Origin: Acidobacteriaceae bacterium
GTDB taxonomy: Bacteria > Acidobacteriota > Terriglobia > Terriglobales > Acidobacteriaceae
Assembly: GCA_025355385.1 (NCBI GenBank)
Contig: JANXZS010000199.1
Span: forward strand, 1-64,000
Direction of reading: 5' to 3'
DNA: 64,000 nt
The position numbers and the translations under genes are program-made. The notes beneath the pieces are model-generated. The model was given only the letters and a program-made list of their open reading frames with translations. It was not told the DNA's origin and made no database searches. Of the stretch, positions 35,486-45,829 are shown piece after piece; positions within the stretch are counted from its first letter, which is position 1, and every line of letters starts with the position of its first letter.

Positions 35486-38400
35486 CTACTTTGCCGCAAC
35501 CGTCCCAGCCGGTGCGCCATATTCGATCCTGATCGTTTGGATCTCATAAGGCTTAATCGCGAAGGTCAACTTGTCATTGGATAGGCTGGCATCTCCTGAA
35601 ATCGGGTTCTCCATCATGTCCGCAACCGAGACGGACTTAGCGCCCGCTGGAATTGTAGCTGTGACGGTGGCAGATTTTCCTGCCCACTCATAGACGCGCA
35701 GCAGCAGCGCATTGCCATCCTCCGATTTTTTGAGCGCGGTGAGTGCGACGTTCTCTGGCGTGACGTTGACGAACGAGTGCTCAGCAGGCCATTCACCCCC
35801 GTGATTGGAGAGCTGCATGGCGGTCAAGGGATAGTTTGTTTCGTAGCCGCGCCGCATGCTCAGCGCCGTTTTCCAGTCTCCCTCGTGCGGGTAGAGCCAG
35901 AAGGCGAAGTGCTGATGGCCACGATCCGCGTCGGGATCAGGCCATGTAGGCGAACGCAGCAGGGTAAGGCGCAGTACATTGTCCTTCGCATCGTAGCCAT
36001 ACTTGGATTCATTGATCAATGTAAGGCCATGCTGCGCGTCGCCAAGATCGGCCCATCGCATTGCGGGCACTTCAAACTGCGCCGATTCAAAGCTGTTGTT
36101 CCGCGTGGTGGGACGCTGGACCGTTCCGTAAGGAATTTCGTAGGTAGCCTTGGCGCTCGATGCCGAGAGCGGAATCGCGGCCTTCAGGAGGACGTGAGTT
36201 TCGTGCCAATCGATGTTGTTCGTGATCTTGACCATCGGCGATCCGGCCTCGAGCGAGATATCCTGTATAAACTTTGAGCTCTGCCATGTGCGTGTGACGC
36301 GGATGGTGCCGCGCATGGGGCCGCTCTCGACGAGTTGGATTGAATCGACCTTATCGATGGGAATGAAGGAATCCAGCGTGCCGGGGTCGATGTTCCAAGC
36401 ATCGTAATCCTTCGGAAGATCCTTGAATGTCTGCAGCTGATTGCCGCAGCCGCCATGGGCAATGCTGTCAAAGCTGGTCTTCTTATCGACGAGGCTGGTG
36501 ATGCAGCCAGTATGAGGATCGACGGCAACCCGCAGTAGAGAATTTTCAAGACTCTGACTGGTTGCTTTGAGGTCGGACGTCTCCGCCTTGGACGACGTTG
36601 CAGCGCGGGCATATAGCACCCGGTAACCAAGGGCGGGCACGTCAGTCGTCACCTGAACATGGAAACTGTGTGTCGTAGGATTCAACAGCTTCACATCGGC
36701 AAAGAGCGTCTTGCCTGCTGCATCCGTAATCTGGATTGCGGGCGTCGCTTCTGGCATCTGGACGGTGAACTCTACGGCATCAGAACGCTGCCAACCGAGA
36801 GGATTAAAGACTGCAACGGGAACGCCCTTGCCGTTGGTGTTGATGTAACTCGTCAGCGTCTGCAGTGCTCCTAACTGAGCTTCCCTGGTCTCCAGCCGGA
36901 CCACGTCAGTGTCCTTATCCGCGTCGCGATAGATAACGCCGATACCGGAACCGGCCGCCGTATCGTGGAATTGATTAAACAGAATCTTCTTCCAACCATC
37001 GGTCAGTTTTGCCTGCGGGTAGTCCCTGCCTTGAAGCCAGGCGAGCGACGAAAACTTCTCCGCGTTGAGGAGCAGTTCTTCCCCCTCACGCATATTCCGT
37101 TTGTGGTTGGCCTGCGTCGTCATGACGCCGCGGTGATACTCGAAGTAAAGTTCATCGTTCCAGACGGGAAGGCCCACCTTACCCTGAGGGGGCGGGGGTA
37201 GCACCGTCGACTTTGCAGCGAGCGAAGTGTAGTTCCAGACAGGAGCGTGTTCCGTGTCGAGGTGCGTTTCGACGTCGGAGAAAAAGCTCTGTGCTGTCCC
37301 AAACTTCGTTTTGGGGTACACGACATCGGGACCAGTCCACTTCATACCGGAATCGAGCATGGCGCGTGTTGGGCCACCGCCGTGGTCGCCGATTCCATAG
37401 AGGTGCATCATCTCAGTCGTACCCGGATTGAGTTTGCGGGCAGCGGCAAAATCCTCGGCCATGCGTACTGGCTCCACCTGATTGACGTAATCATGCGGAA
37501 AATAAGTTAGGACGCGGCTGCCATCCGGCGACTGCCACCAGAATAGTTTCAAGGGAAGTTGGTTGGTATCGTTCCACATCATCTTCTGCGTAACAAAGTA
37601 GTCGATACCCGACTTCTTGTAGATCTGAGGAAGTTGCCAAGTATAGCCGAAGGAATCGGGATTCCAGCCAATGCGAACGTCTCCGCCAAAGGTCTCCTTG
37701 AAGTTGCGCTTGCCGATGAGGATCTGGCGAACTAACGATTCTCCGTCGGGCATGTTCAGGTCGGGTTCCACCCACATGCCGCCGACGACCTCCCAGCGGC
37801 CTTGTTTGTAAGACTCCTTCATCTGCTTACACATGTCGGGATACTTATCGCACATCCAGTCGCTGTAAGCGGCGGCAGACTGGGTGAACGTATATTGCGG
37901 ATACTCGCGCTGGAGTTGCAGAGCGGTGGACCATGTCTTGCGAACTGCCTCCACCGTTTCCGTCCATGGCCAGAGCCACGCCGCATCGATATGCGAGTTG
38001 CCGGTCAGCCGAATATTTGCAGTCTGCAGGACGGATTTTAGCGATTGGAGCGAAACTTGCGCGGCGCGCAGAGAGGCATCGAAGGCAGTTTGGTTCGCGC
38101 GATCCAAGGCTCCAAGATCCACCATGGCCAGCGCGGCATCCAGTTGGTTCAGGTCGCCGGTCGCATCGAGCGATGGAAGCAATACCTGGGCTGAGCGAGC
38201 CTCCGCAGTCAATACTTCCGGATCGGGACGGGACTCCGCGAAGTCAATTCTGGCCTCGGCCGCATCAAAACTTTTCTTATCGACTGTGGCCAGCAACTTA
38301 ACCGCAACCAGAATTTTCTCTCCTGGCTTTGCAGGCTCAAACAATACGATGGGCTCCAGATCTTCTCCCAGTGCTACGCGACGGCCATTGAAATAGATGA

Positions 38401-38809
38401 TCTGAGGCATAGGGCCATTCGCGCCCGCGCGGAACTGAAACCAGATGCGCGCTCCCGTCAGGTCGTAGCCATTTAAAGTCCTGGGCACTTCAATCCACCT
38501 GCGGAACCACATGGCGTCGGTGGAGAATTGCGTTGGCTTCTCCACCTTGGCCCAGCCCGAATCGTCCAGCGTGGGCGATTCCCCATGAGCCATGTCGCCC
38601 TCGTGATAGGCCCAGCCCTGCACAGCCAGATTGCTAAGGGAAGTGAGGCGCTTGACAACTTCAGTGCTCTTTGGACTAAGCGCCGAAGTCGTTCCTGTCG
38701 CTTGTGCCCGGAGCATAACGGGGGCGAATAGCGGAACCGTTAGGGTGAGCAGCACAACCGTCGGGACGAGAGAGCGCCAAAGCGGAGCAAAAGAGGCGAA
38801 ACGAGGCAT
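35486..38809 (-). CDS. Secreted alpha-mannosidase (glycoside hydrolase family 38)
   Basis: The 1107-residue protein has a signal peptide (about residues 1-36, ending LRAQA), an N-terminal beta-sandwich (about 50-200), and the GH38 catalytic region beginning NIRLTGNSHIDAAWLWPWTE. The zinc-binding His and Asp of HIDAAW and the nucleophile Asp in GWNPDSFGY are present, as is FVTQKMMWNDTN. A mid alpha-helical domain and a C-terminal beta domain follow. It removes alpha-linked mannose from glycans outside the cytoplasm. GGAG lies 7 nt before the ATG. It stands alone; no other glycan genes flank it except galU. Confidence 0.93.
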   Translation of the reverse strand: MPRFASFAPLWRSLVPTVVLLTLTVPLFAPVMLRAQATGTTSALSPKSTEVVKRLTSLSNLAVQGWAYHEGDMAHGESPTLDDSGWAKVEKPTQFSTDAMWFRRWIEVPRTLNGYDLTGARIWFQFRAGANGPMPQIIYFNGRRVALGEDLEPIVLFEPAKPGEKILVAVKLLATVDKKSFDAAEARIDFAESRPDPEVLTAEARSAQVLLPSLDATGDLNQLDAALAMVDLGALDRANQTAFDASLRAAQVSLQSLKSVLQTANIRLTGNSHIDAAWLWPWTETVEAVRKTWSTALQLQREYPQYTFTQSAAAYSDWMCDKYPDMCKQMKESYKQGRWEVVGGMWVEPDLNMPDGESLVRQILIGKRNFKETFGGDVRIGWNPDSFGYTWQLPQIYKKSGIDYFVTQKMMWNDTNQLPLKLFWWQSPDGSRVLTYFPHDYVNQVEPVRMAEDFAAARKLNPGTTEMMHLYGIGDHGGGPTRAMLDSGMKWTGPDVVYPKTKFGTAQSFFSDVETHLDTEHAPVWNYTSLAAKSTVLPPPPQGKVGLPVWNDELYFEYHRGVMTTQANHKRNMREGEELLLNAEKFSSLAWLQGRDYPQAKLTDGWKKILFNQFHDTAAGSGIGVIYRDADKDTDVVRLETREAQLGALQTLTSYINTNGKGVPVAVFNPLGWQRSDAVEFTVQMPEATPAIQITDAAGKTLFADVKLLNPTTHSFHVQVTTDVPALGYRVLYARAATSSKAETSDLKATSQSLENSLLRVAVDPHTGCITSLVDKKTSFDSIAHGGCGNQLQTFKDLPKDYDAWNIDPGTLDSFIPIDKVDSIQLVESGPMRGTIRVTRTWQSSKFIQDISLEAGSPMVKITNNIDWHETHVLLKAAIPLSASSAKATYEIPYGTVQRPTTRNNSFESAQFEVPAMRWADLGDAQHGLTLINESKYGYDAKDNVLRLTLLRSPTWPDPDADRGHQHFAFWLYPHEGDWKTALSMRRGYETNYPLTAMQLSNHGGEWPAEHSFVNVTPENVALTALKKSEDGNALLLRVYEWAGKSATVTATIPAGAKSVSVADMMENPISGDASLSNDKLTFAIKPYEIQTIRIEYGAPAGTVAAK

Positions 38810-38944
38810 GGAGTATTCTCCGAAAGTTACCGCAAGTACAGCGGTGAAATGAGGGGACCCCTGAGTATATAGGCTTGAATGCCCTAATGGAAAGGTTACC
38901 AGCAGACGAATGGCATCCAGGCAGCGGCTTTTTCTGAAAATGAA

Positions 38945-39823
38945 CTAGAGCGACAGCGTCTTAAGATACTCGCGGAAGCTGGGACCCAGGTCTTCGCGTT
39001 TCAGCGCAAACTCGACGGTAGCCTTGAGCATTCCAAACTTGTCACCCGCGTCGTGCCGCTTGCCTTCAAATTTGTAGCCGTAAACTCTTTCGTATTGCAA
39101 CAGGCCCTTGATGCCATCTGTAAGTTGCAGTTCGCCTCCGGCGCCGGGCTTGATCCGTTCCAGGATGTCGAAAATTTTCGGCGTTAGGATATATCGGCCA
39201 ATGATTGCGTTTTTAGACGGGGCGTCCTCCATCGTCGGCTTCTCGACCATATTCTTAACTTCGAGGATGCGCGGATCTTCAGCCAGAGGCGTGCAGTCCA
39301 GAACTCCGTATGAAGAGATCGACGGACCCTCCACCTCCTGTGTGGCAAGGACTGAGCCCTGAACCTTGTCGTATACGTCGATCATCTGCTTGAGGCAGGG
39401 CACTTCCGCATCGATAACATCATCGGGGAGGATGACGGCGAAAGGTTCATCGCCAATCAAGTCTCGGGCTACGAGGATTGCATGGCCAAGGCCAAGCGAC
39501 TCCTTCTGCCGTACGGAGATGATGCGCGCCAAACTGGAAACCTGCCGGGTCATCTCAAGCAAATCCATCTTGCCGCGTGCTTCGAGCAGCGCTTCCAGTT
39601 CATAGCTCTTGTCAAAGTGATCTTCGATGCAATCTTTGCCTCGACCAGTGATGACGATGATGTCCTCGCATCCGGCGGCGATGGCTTCCTCCACGCCATA
39701 CTGGATGATGGGCTTGTCCACCAGGGCCAACATCTCTTTAGGAATGGATTTAGTGGCCGGCAGGAAACGTGTACCTAAGCCCGCTGCGGGGAAAACTGCT
39801 TTACGAACCTTCGTTCTAATCAA
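38945..39823 (-). CDS. galU: UTP-glucose-1-phosphate uridylyltransferase
   Basis: The 292-residue enzyme makes UDP-glucose from UTP and glucose 1-phosphate, feeding exopolysaccharide, glycogen or lipid glycosylation. The nucleotide-binding signature FPAAGLGTRFLPATKSIPKE, the active-site LPDDVIDAE, the SSYGVLD loop and VEKPTMEDAPS are all visible. The start codon is TTG, with GAGGAGG about 7 nt upstream. It is flanked by the mannosidase gene (same strand, 135 bp downstream) and the DUF885 gene. Confidence 0.95.
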   Translation of the reverse strand: MIRTKVRKAVFPAAGLGTRFLPATKSIPKEMLALVDKPIIQYGVEEAIAAGCEDIIVITGRGKDCIEDHFDKSYELEALLEARGKMDLLEMTRQVSSLARIISVRQKESLGLGHAILVARDLIGDEPFAVILPDDVIDAEVPCLKQMIDVYDKVQGSVLATQEVEGPSISSYGVLDCTPLAEDPRILEVKNMVEKPTMEDAPSKNAIIGRYILTPKIFDILERIKPGAGGELQLTDGIKGLLQYERVYGYKFEGKRHDAGDKFGMLKATVEFALKREDLGPSFREYLKTLSL

Positions 39824-39975
39824 TTAATCCTCCTCGTCATCTTTGACACTTGTTCAGCAGATCAACCGATGAAGCGCGATACAGGCGTCCCGCCTCGCTA
39901 CGTACGCAGTCACCCGTCGCAGATCATACACATTGGCACAGGTACGCGCATTCCACTCCGAAGTGTCGAACATCG

Positions 39976-41754
39976 CTACAGCGCAGGCGACGCATCACCC
40001 AGGATGGCTCTGCGAACGATCGCAATCGGAGGAAATCCTTGCCGCATGAAGTTGTCGTGAAACTGTTGCAGCGAGAAGCTCTCTCCCTGCTTTTTCTGGA
40101 CGTCGACGCGGAGCTTCAGTATTTCCAATTTGCCTAGCGTGTAATAAAGGTAAGTGGGATCCGAAGTGCCCCGCTTGGTTTCAACCAATGCACTTTCACG
40201 CGACTGGTAGCCTTCTTTGACGAAGAAATCGACCGCTTGGTCGAAGCTCATATTGCCGGTGTGCATTTGGATGCCAACAATAAAACGCGCATCGCGCAGC
40301 AATGCATCCTGCAGTTGACCAAGACGCAGAAGCTTCGCCTCGCGCGCGTCCCTTGCGCCGGCACCGGGCTGCCCATACCCCGCATCCAGCATCATCTGTT
40401 CGCAATAGTGCGCCCAGCCTTCAACATTGGTGCTCGCCCCGATAAGCTTGCGTACCTTGCTGGGAGCTTCGGGAACCCAGAGGAACTGAATGTAATGCCC
40501 CGGATATGCCTCGTGCACGGAAGTGCTGACAATCGTCCCGATATTGAAGCTCGCCATGTACTCGGAGACGTGTTGCGAAGTCCAACCCTTCTCTGGCAGT
40601 GTGACGTTGAAATAGGCTTCGTGGGCGATCTTCTCGAATGGCCCGGGCGTATCCATCGAGGCAAACGTGATGGCGCGCATGAACGGCGGCGTCTCTTCGA
40701 GAATTGGCCGGATATCCGATGGAATCGTGATGATGTGCTTCTGCTGAATGAACTGAATCAAGCCATCGAACGTGTCGCGGAAGCTCTGTAACAAATGATC
40801 GGGAGCGGGGTGTGCCGCGCCGAGTTCTTCGAGGGTCTGGCGCGGGGTTTTGGCCGCTTCTACTTCTTTGGCGATGCGGTTGAAATCAGCTTGGTTCTTG
40901 TGCAGGTCCGCGCGACCAATCTCAAGAAGCTGGGCAAGCGGCGTATCGACCATTTCGTCAAAGTGGAGTTTATCCTGAAAGGCTTTCGCGCCGATGCGAT
41001 AGTCGCCATTTGAGCGGGGCAGGAGATCGGTCTTCAGCCAGTTCTCATAGCTCTCCAGGGCGGCGATGACTTCGGCGTTCGACTTCGTGAACTCAGCCTT
41101 TGAAGTCGCATCGGTAGCTCGCTCGAATGCCAGCGGTACATCGCTCTTGAAAAAGCTGATGATTCCCGGCAGTTGCGCTATCGCAATCTCAGTGTAGATA
41201 CGTGGCGGATTCTTGAGATTCCGGCGCGCCGCGACGAAGGCCGCAGTCATTTGCTTTTCGCGAGCGACAAGAGACTTCAGCCTCTCATCCTGCGAGGCAA
41301 ACTTGCGTTCCATCAAAGAGAAGGCGCTATTGGTGATGCCGCCTGAATAGTTGTCGGGGTTCTTTTCCCAAGGACGGATGACATCCAACATCAGCAGCGT
41401 GGACTGAATGTTATTGCGAAGCAGGGTCAGGTCGTCCTGCGATACCTGGTCGAGTTGGCTGCCCGTAACGTCGGCGAATTTCTTTTCGAAGGAACGGAGC
41501 GAGGCTATCTGATCTTTTATGGCTGCGCCCGAGTAATCCTCCAGGAGCGAGTCATACTGGTGGAAGCCAGCGAGCGTGCCCGCTGTGGGCGCGTACTTGA
41601 AGTAAGTCTGCTCAAAATATTGATCGGCGAGAGCGCGGAACGCCGTCACAGCCTGTGCGGAAGGGACGGCAGCAGATTGCTGCGCGGTCCCGTTCTGAGT
41701 CGTGCTCATGAGGCCTCCCAACACCATTAAAACGATGAGCGATTTGCGGATCAC
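39976..41754 (-). CDS. Secreted DUF885 peptidase-like protein
   Basis: A start at GTG 41754 is chosen over the ATG at 41829: a GAGAGGG site lies 8 nt upstream and the protein then opens with a signal peptide (VIRKSLIVLMVLGGLMSTT). The mature protein of about 565 residues is mostly helical and contains a zinc-peptidase-like HEAYPGH at residues 414-420, with the rest of the DUF885 signature (EGWAHYCEQMMLDAGYGQ). DUF885 proteins are probable metallopeptidases of the periplasm. It follows mfd by 64 bp on the same strand, so it may be in its transcript. Confidence 0.88.
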   Translation of the reverse strand: MIRKSLIVLMVLGGLMSTTQNGTAQQSAAVPSAQAVTAFRALADQYFEQTYFKYAPTAGTLAGFHQYDSLLEDYSGAAIKDQIASLRSFEKKFADVTGSQLDQVSQDDLTLLRNNIQSTLLMLDVIRPWEKNPDNYSGGITNSAFSLMERKFASQDERLKSLVAREKQMTAAFVAARRNLKNPPRIYTEIAIAQLPGIISFFKSDVPLAFERATDATSKAEFTKSNAEVIAALESYENWLKTDLLPRSNGDYRIGAKAFQDKLHFDEMVDTPLAQLLEIGRADLHKNQADFNRIAKEVEAAKTPRQTLEELGAAHPAPDHLLQSFRDTFDGLIQFIQQKHIITIPSDIRPILEETPPFMRAITFASMDTPGPFEKIAHEAYFNVTLPEKGWTSQHVSEYMASFNIGTIVSTSVHEAYPGHYIQFLWVPEAPSKVRKLIGASTNVEGWAHYCEQMMLDAGYGQPGAGARDAREAKLLRLGQLQDALLRDARFIVGIQMHTGNMSFDQAVDFFVKEGYQSRESALVETKRGTSDPTYLYYTLGKLEILKLRVDVQKKQGESFSLQQFHDNFMRQGFPPIAIVRRAILGDASPAL

Positions 41755-41818
41755 AGCTATGCCCTCTCTATTTGTAATCGTGATTGTTTTTTCCTTGTAA
41801 CCGTCATTGACCTTAATA

Positions 41819-44800
41819 CTACGAGGCAACCTCTACCAACTCTAAAGATTCAAGGAGTGATCTGACTTCCGCGAAGACTTCTTCCGGCTTGACTGCTATC
41901 AGCGGAAAGCGAAGAATGCCCTGCGGGGTGAACTGAGCGCCACGCTTAGCGTTGGTGGCTACCAGCTGCATCAGGCGACCGGGATCCACGTTGGCCTTCT
42001 CGGTAAAGCGGACGTGCAATTGATCGCGCTTGCGGTCCACCTGGGAGATGCCGATGCGCTGGCACTCAAGACGCAGATTCGCTGCTTCGAGGAGATGGAT
42101 GGCCGACTCCGGTAAATCGCCGTAACGGTCTTGCAGCTCGGCGCGCACGTCAGCGATGACTGCCTCACTCTGCGCACCGGCAATCTTCTTGTAGATGCGC
42201 AGCCTCTGGTTCTCTTCCGCGATGTAGGATTCATCCACGCGCAGACTGATGCCAAGATTCAATTGCGTGGTCGCATGCTCCGGGAGATCCTCGCCCTTCA
42301 GCTTGCTCACGGCCTCTTCCAACATGCTGGTATAAAGCTCAAAGCCGACGGCTTCGATGTGTCCACTCTGCTCGCCACCCAGCATGTTGCCAGCGCCCCG
42401 CAATTCCAGGTCAAGTGCAGCGATTTTGAAGCCGGCGCCAAGATCGGAGAACTCCTTGAGAGCAGCTAGGCGGCGACGCGCAACCTCGGTCAGTTCTTGT
42501 TCGGGCGGGATCAGCAGATACGCATATGCGCGGCGGTTGGAGCGGCCGACCCGTCCGCGCAATTGGTATAGCTCGGAGAGTCCGTGGCGGTCAGCGCGAT
42601 TGATAACTATAGTATTTGCCAGCGGGATATCCAGACCGTTCTCGATAATGGTCGTCGCTACAAGTACGTCGTATTCGTGGTGCATGAAGCCGAGCATGGC
42701 GCGCTCCAGTTCCGCCTCGCCCATCTGGCCGTGGCCGACGATCACGCGCGCCGAGGGAACGAGTTCGTTGATCTTTGCGGCCAATTCGTAGATGGTCTCG
42801 ACCCGGTTGTGAACGAAGTAAACCTGTCCACCGCGCTCCAACTCCACTTCCAGCGCAGATCGAATCAGCTTCTCATCGAACTTGGCCACCACCGTCTGAA
42901 TCGCCATGCGGTCTTTCGGGGGTGTCTCAATCACGCTCATATCGCGCAGGCCCACCAATGACATGTGCAGCGTGCGGGGAATCGGCGTCGCCGACATCGC
43001 CAGTACGTCGATCTCGCGCCGCATCTGCTTCAGGCGTTCCTTGTGGCGGACACCGAATCGTTGCTCCTCGTCGACGATGAGCAGGCCGAGTTCCTGAAAT
43101 TTGAGATCCTTTGAAAGCAGGCGATGGGTGCCAATCAGGATGTCTATCTTGCCCGCCTCAACGCGCTCCAGAATAATTTTCTGTTCCTTCGGGGTGCGGA
43201 AGCGCGAGATCATTTCGACATTGATAGGAAATTGCTTGAAACGCTCTCTGAAAGTCTCAAAATGCTGGAAGCTCAGTACGGTTGTCGGCGTGAGCACCGC
43301 TACCTGCCGCCCGTCCTGCACTGCTTTGAACGCGGCGCGCATCGCTACTTCCGTCTTGCCGTAGCCCACATCGCCGCAGAGCAGGCGATCCATCGGCAGG
43401 CTCGACTCCATGTCGCGCTTGATGTCTGCTATGGCGGAGAGCTGGTCATCCGTTTCGTTGTAATCGAAGGCATCTTCAAACTCGTGCTGAAACTGGTTAT
43501 CTGGAGGGAAAGCATGCCCCTGCGCGGCTTTGCGCTGCGCGTATAGCTTGAGCAGCTCGTCGGCCATATCCTGCATCGCCTTTTTAACGCGAGCAGTCGT
43601 TTTGGCCCACTGCTGCGAGCCCAGCCGGTTGAGTACTGGCGCGGGCCCAGCGTCCGTCGAGCGATATTTCTGGATGAGATCAAGTCGCGTCAAGGGAACA
43701 TAGAGCCGCGCATTCTCGAAAAACTCCAGAATCATGAACTCGATGGTCAGGCCATCCTGTTCAATCTCCTTGAGGCCAAGGTAGCGTGCGATTCCATGTT
43801 CCACATGGACGACATAGTCGCTGACGGTCAGATCACGGAAGTCCGAAACAAAAGCGGCGGTCTTGGACTTCGGCCTAGTCTGCGCGATTCGCGCCGTGAC
43901 ATCGGCTTCGTCGGAAAGATCATTCGCCCCGAAGACGAACAGATTGTGCTCTGGCAGATTAACGCCGTTGGCGATAGGGCTCCGGAGAACGATGGGCGTA
44001 CGGTAATCGCCCGCAAGATAGCTGGATTCGTCGTAGATATTCTCGCTGCCCGTATGCTGCAGACGGCTTCCCAATCGATATGGCAACCCATACTCGCGCA
44101 GTAGCGTTACCAGCCGCTCCACTTCGCCTTGATTCGGAACGGCGAGCACGATGCGCTGGTCCTGCTGCATAAGCGAGCGCACCTGCTCTAGGAATGCGGG
44201 GATTGAGCCATGGAAACGCAGGGTTGGGCGGGTGGCGAAGGCGATCTCGCTGAGGGTAGTTTCTTCGTCGAGTACGTCCACGGCGCCGAGCTGATCGAGA
44301 TCCAGGCCGGGAAGCGAAGAGAGTTGTGCCCATAGCAGATCGGGGGGGAGATAGATGTCCTGGGGCGTGATCAGCGAACCGATGCCGCTACGATCGTGGC
44401 GCTGTTGCACCTTGGTCCACCAGCGCTCCATCTGATTCTTGATCATCGCCGGTTCTTCGACAAACAGCCGGGAGCGGGGGAAGAGGTCTAGCAGTGTTCC
44501 CTGCGCGCCGGAGACGGTGGCAAAGAACTCCCATCCGGGGAAGACGCTGACGCCCCCCGCCGCGATGGCCTGCGCAACAATGTCATCGTCTGCGGACGCA
44601 ATCCGCTCCCCCGACAGCCGCGTATGCACGGCGGCCAGCAGGCGGTCGTTGATCGGCGTCTCGGTGAGCGGGAGCAGTTCGGCCTCATCCAAGGGCGTTG
44701 AGGACCGCTGCGTCTCGGGATCGAATTTCCGCATGGACTCAATCTCGTCGCCGAAGAACTCCACGCGCACCGGGCGGTCTGCTTCAGGCGAATAGACGTC

Positions 44801-45376
44801 GAGAATGCCGCCGCGACGCGTGAACTGGCCCGGCATCTCGACCACATCCATAGCCGTGTACCCCACGCTGGTTAGGTGCAGGACGAGGGATTCCAGATCA
44901 ATCTCTTCGCCACGACGCAGCGTGCGCGCGAGGTCGGAGTAGTAGTCGGCCGCGAAGAGACGCATGGCAGCGGCCTCCACCGGCGCAATCACAATCGAGG
45001 CGGCTCCGGTCGCAATCTTCCAGAGAGCGGAGGCGCGCTGTTCCTGAACATCCGGGTGCGGGGAAAGGTTTTCAAAGGGCAATACATCATGAGCGGGCAG
45101 CGTGATGACAGCATCCGGGGAACAGGCCCCGGTTAAGTCGCAGCCCGCCCGCACGGCGATCTGCAGAGCATCGGCCGCCTTGTTGTCAGCCACAACTACA
45201 ATCACCGGCGTATTGGCAGCCTTGGCGAAGAGGGGCAGGTAGAGGGCACGGGCGGTGGAGGTCAGACCAGAGACACGACGACGCTCCCTGCCGAGGGCTA
45301 GATGCCGCCGGACACGCTCGAAGGACTCCGAATGCTCCAAATCCGCCAGAAGTTCGCGGACAAACGGGAGGATCAT
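41819..45376 (-). CDS. mfd: Transcription-repair coupling factor
   Basis: The 1185-residue SF2 translocase removes RNA polymerase stalled at DNA damage and recruits UvrA. The UvrB-like N-terminal domains are seen (PEADRPVRVEFFGDEIESM), then the RNA polymerase-interacting domain (DYVVHVEHGIARYLGLKE), the helicase core with Walker A GDVGYGKTEVA, DEEQRFGV (motif II), SATPIPRTLHMS, VVATTIIENGLDIPLANT and QLRGRVGRS, and the C-terminal D7 domain. Length is standard. The start is ATG 45376 with a -10-like TAAACT (45391-45386) 9 nt upstream and no ribosome site, again suggesting a short or absent leader. Confidence 0.97.
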   Translation of the reverse strand: MILPFVRELLADLEHSESFERVRRHLALGRERRRVSGLTSTARALYLPLFAKAANTPVIVVVADNKAADALQIAVRAGCDLTGACSPDAVITLPAHDVLPFENLSPHPDVQEQRASALWKIATGAASIVIAPVEAAAMRLFAADYYSDLARTLRRGEEIDLESLVLHLTSVGYTAMDVVEMPGQFTRRGGILDVYSPEADRPVRVEFFGDEIESMRKFDPETQRSSTPLDEAELLPLTETPINDRLLAAVHTRLSGERIASADDDIVAQAIAAGGVSVFPGWEFFATVSGAQGTLLDLFPRSRLFVEEPAMIKNQMERWWTKVQQRHDRSGIGSLITPQDIYLPPDLLWAQLSSLPGLDLDQLGAVDVLDEETTLSEIAFATRPTLRFHGSIPAFLEQVRSLMQQDQRIVLAVPNQGEVERLVTLLREYGLPYRLGSRLQHTGSENIYDESSYLAGDYRTPIVLRSPIANGVNLPEHNLFVFGANDLSDEADVTARIAQTRPKSKTAAFVSDFRDLTVSDYVVHVEHGIARYLGLKEIEQDGLTIEFMILEFFENARLYVPLTRLDLIQKYRSTDAGPAPVLNRLGSQQWAKTTARVKKAMQDMADELLKLYAQRKAAQGHAFPPDNQFQHEFEDAFDYNETDDQLSAIADIKRDMESSLPMDRLLCGDVGYGKTEVAMRAAFKAVQDGRQVAVLTPTTVLSFQHFETFRERFKQFPINVEMISRFRTPKEQKIILERVEAGKIDILIGTHRLLSKDLKFQELGLLIVDEEQRFGVRHKERLKQMRREIDVLAMSATPIPRTLHMSLVGLRDMSVIETPPKDRMAIQTVVAKFDEKLIRSALEVELERGGQVYFVHNRVETIYELAAKINELVPSARVIVGHGQMGEAELERAMLGFMHHEYDVLVATTIIENGLDIPLANTIVINRADRHGLSELYQLRGRVGRSNRRAYAYLLIPPEQELTEVARRRLAALKEFSDLGAGFKIAALDLELRGAGNMLGGEQSGHIEAVGFELYTSMLEEAVSKLKGEDLPEHATTQLNLGISLRVDESYIAEENQRLRIYKKIAGAQSEAVIADVRAELQDRYGDLPESAIHLLEAANLRLECQRIGISQVDRKRDQLHVRFTEKANVDPGRLMQLVATNAKRGAQFTPQGILRFPLIAVKPEEVFAEVRSLLESLELVEVAS

Positions 45377-45829
45377 GCCTGATGTAGTTTAGCAGGGGTG
45401 AACGCCGGGCTGGATGGTACGCGCCTCTTGGATTCCGCAAGAACGTAGCATTGGCGGGCCCGACACTGAAGTGCGAGTAAACAGGGTTAGGGAGGCTTGA
45501 CGCGATTGTCGCCGAAAACTCATTCGACACGACTTTGCAAACCCCAAAATGGAGAGAATTGTATTAAACGTCCTATTTCCCGACCACTCGGGAGCAATCC
45601 AATGAGCAGTTCAAGGCAAAGGTAACTCACTAAAAGCCCTGCCCACATCGAGGAACGGGTTGCGTCTCGGCTGTAGATTGCGACGATCATGGCGCCCTCG
45701 GTCACTGCGCGCATTTGCCTGGATGGGTCGGATCAGGCACGCAGACTTTAACTTGCGCGTACCCGCAGATGGGGGCGGGAGGAGGGCCGCCCCGAAGATC
45801 GGCCCTCACTGAAACGGCTGCGGCTGTTC
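45377..45829. other. Gap between mfd and the Ig-like lipoprotein gene
   Basis: The 453 bp contain the mfd promoter side (right of 45376), a hairpin (45782-45807) after the lipoprotein gene, and a 64-codon minus-strand frame (45520-45714) with one hydrophobic stretch that I do not accept as a gene because it lacks a ribosome site and family resemblance. Confidence 0.4.
45782..45807 (-). terminator. Probable terminator hairpin after the Ig-like lipoprotein gene
   Basis: GAGGGCCG (45782-45789) and CGGCCCTC (45800-45807) form a perfect 8-bp stem with a 10-nt loop, 22 bp past the stop. No T-run follows on the minus strand. Confidence 0.5.

Noticed and set aside
45520-45714. 64-codon minus-strand frame with one hydrophobic stretch after the Ig lipoprotein
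   Set aside because: No ribosome site and poor coding character; kept only as part of the gap description.
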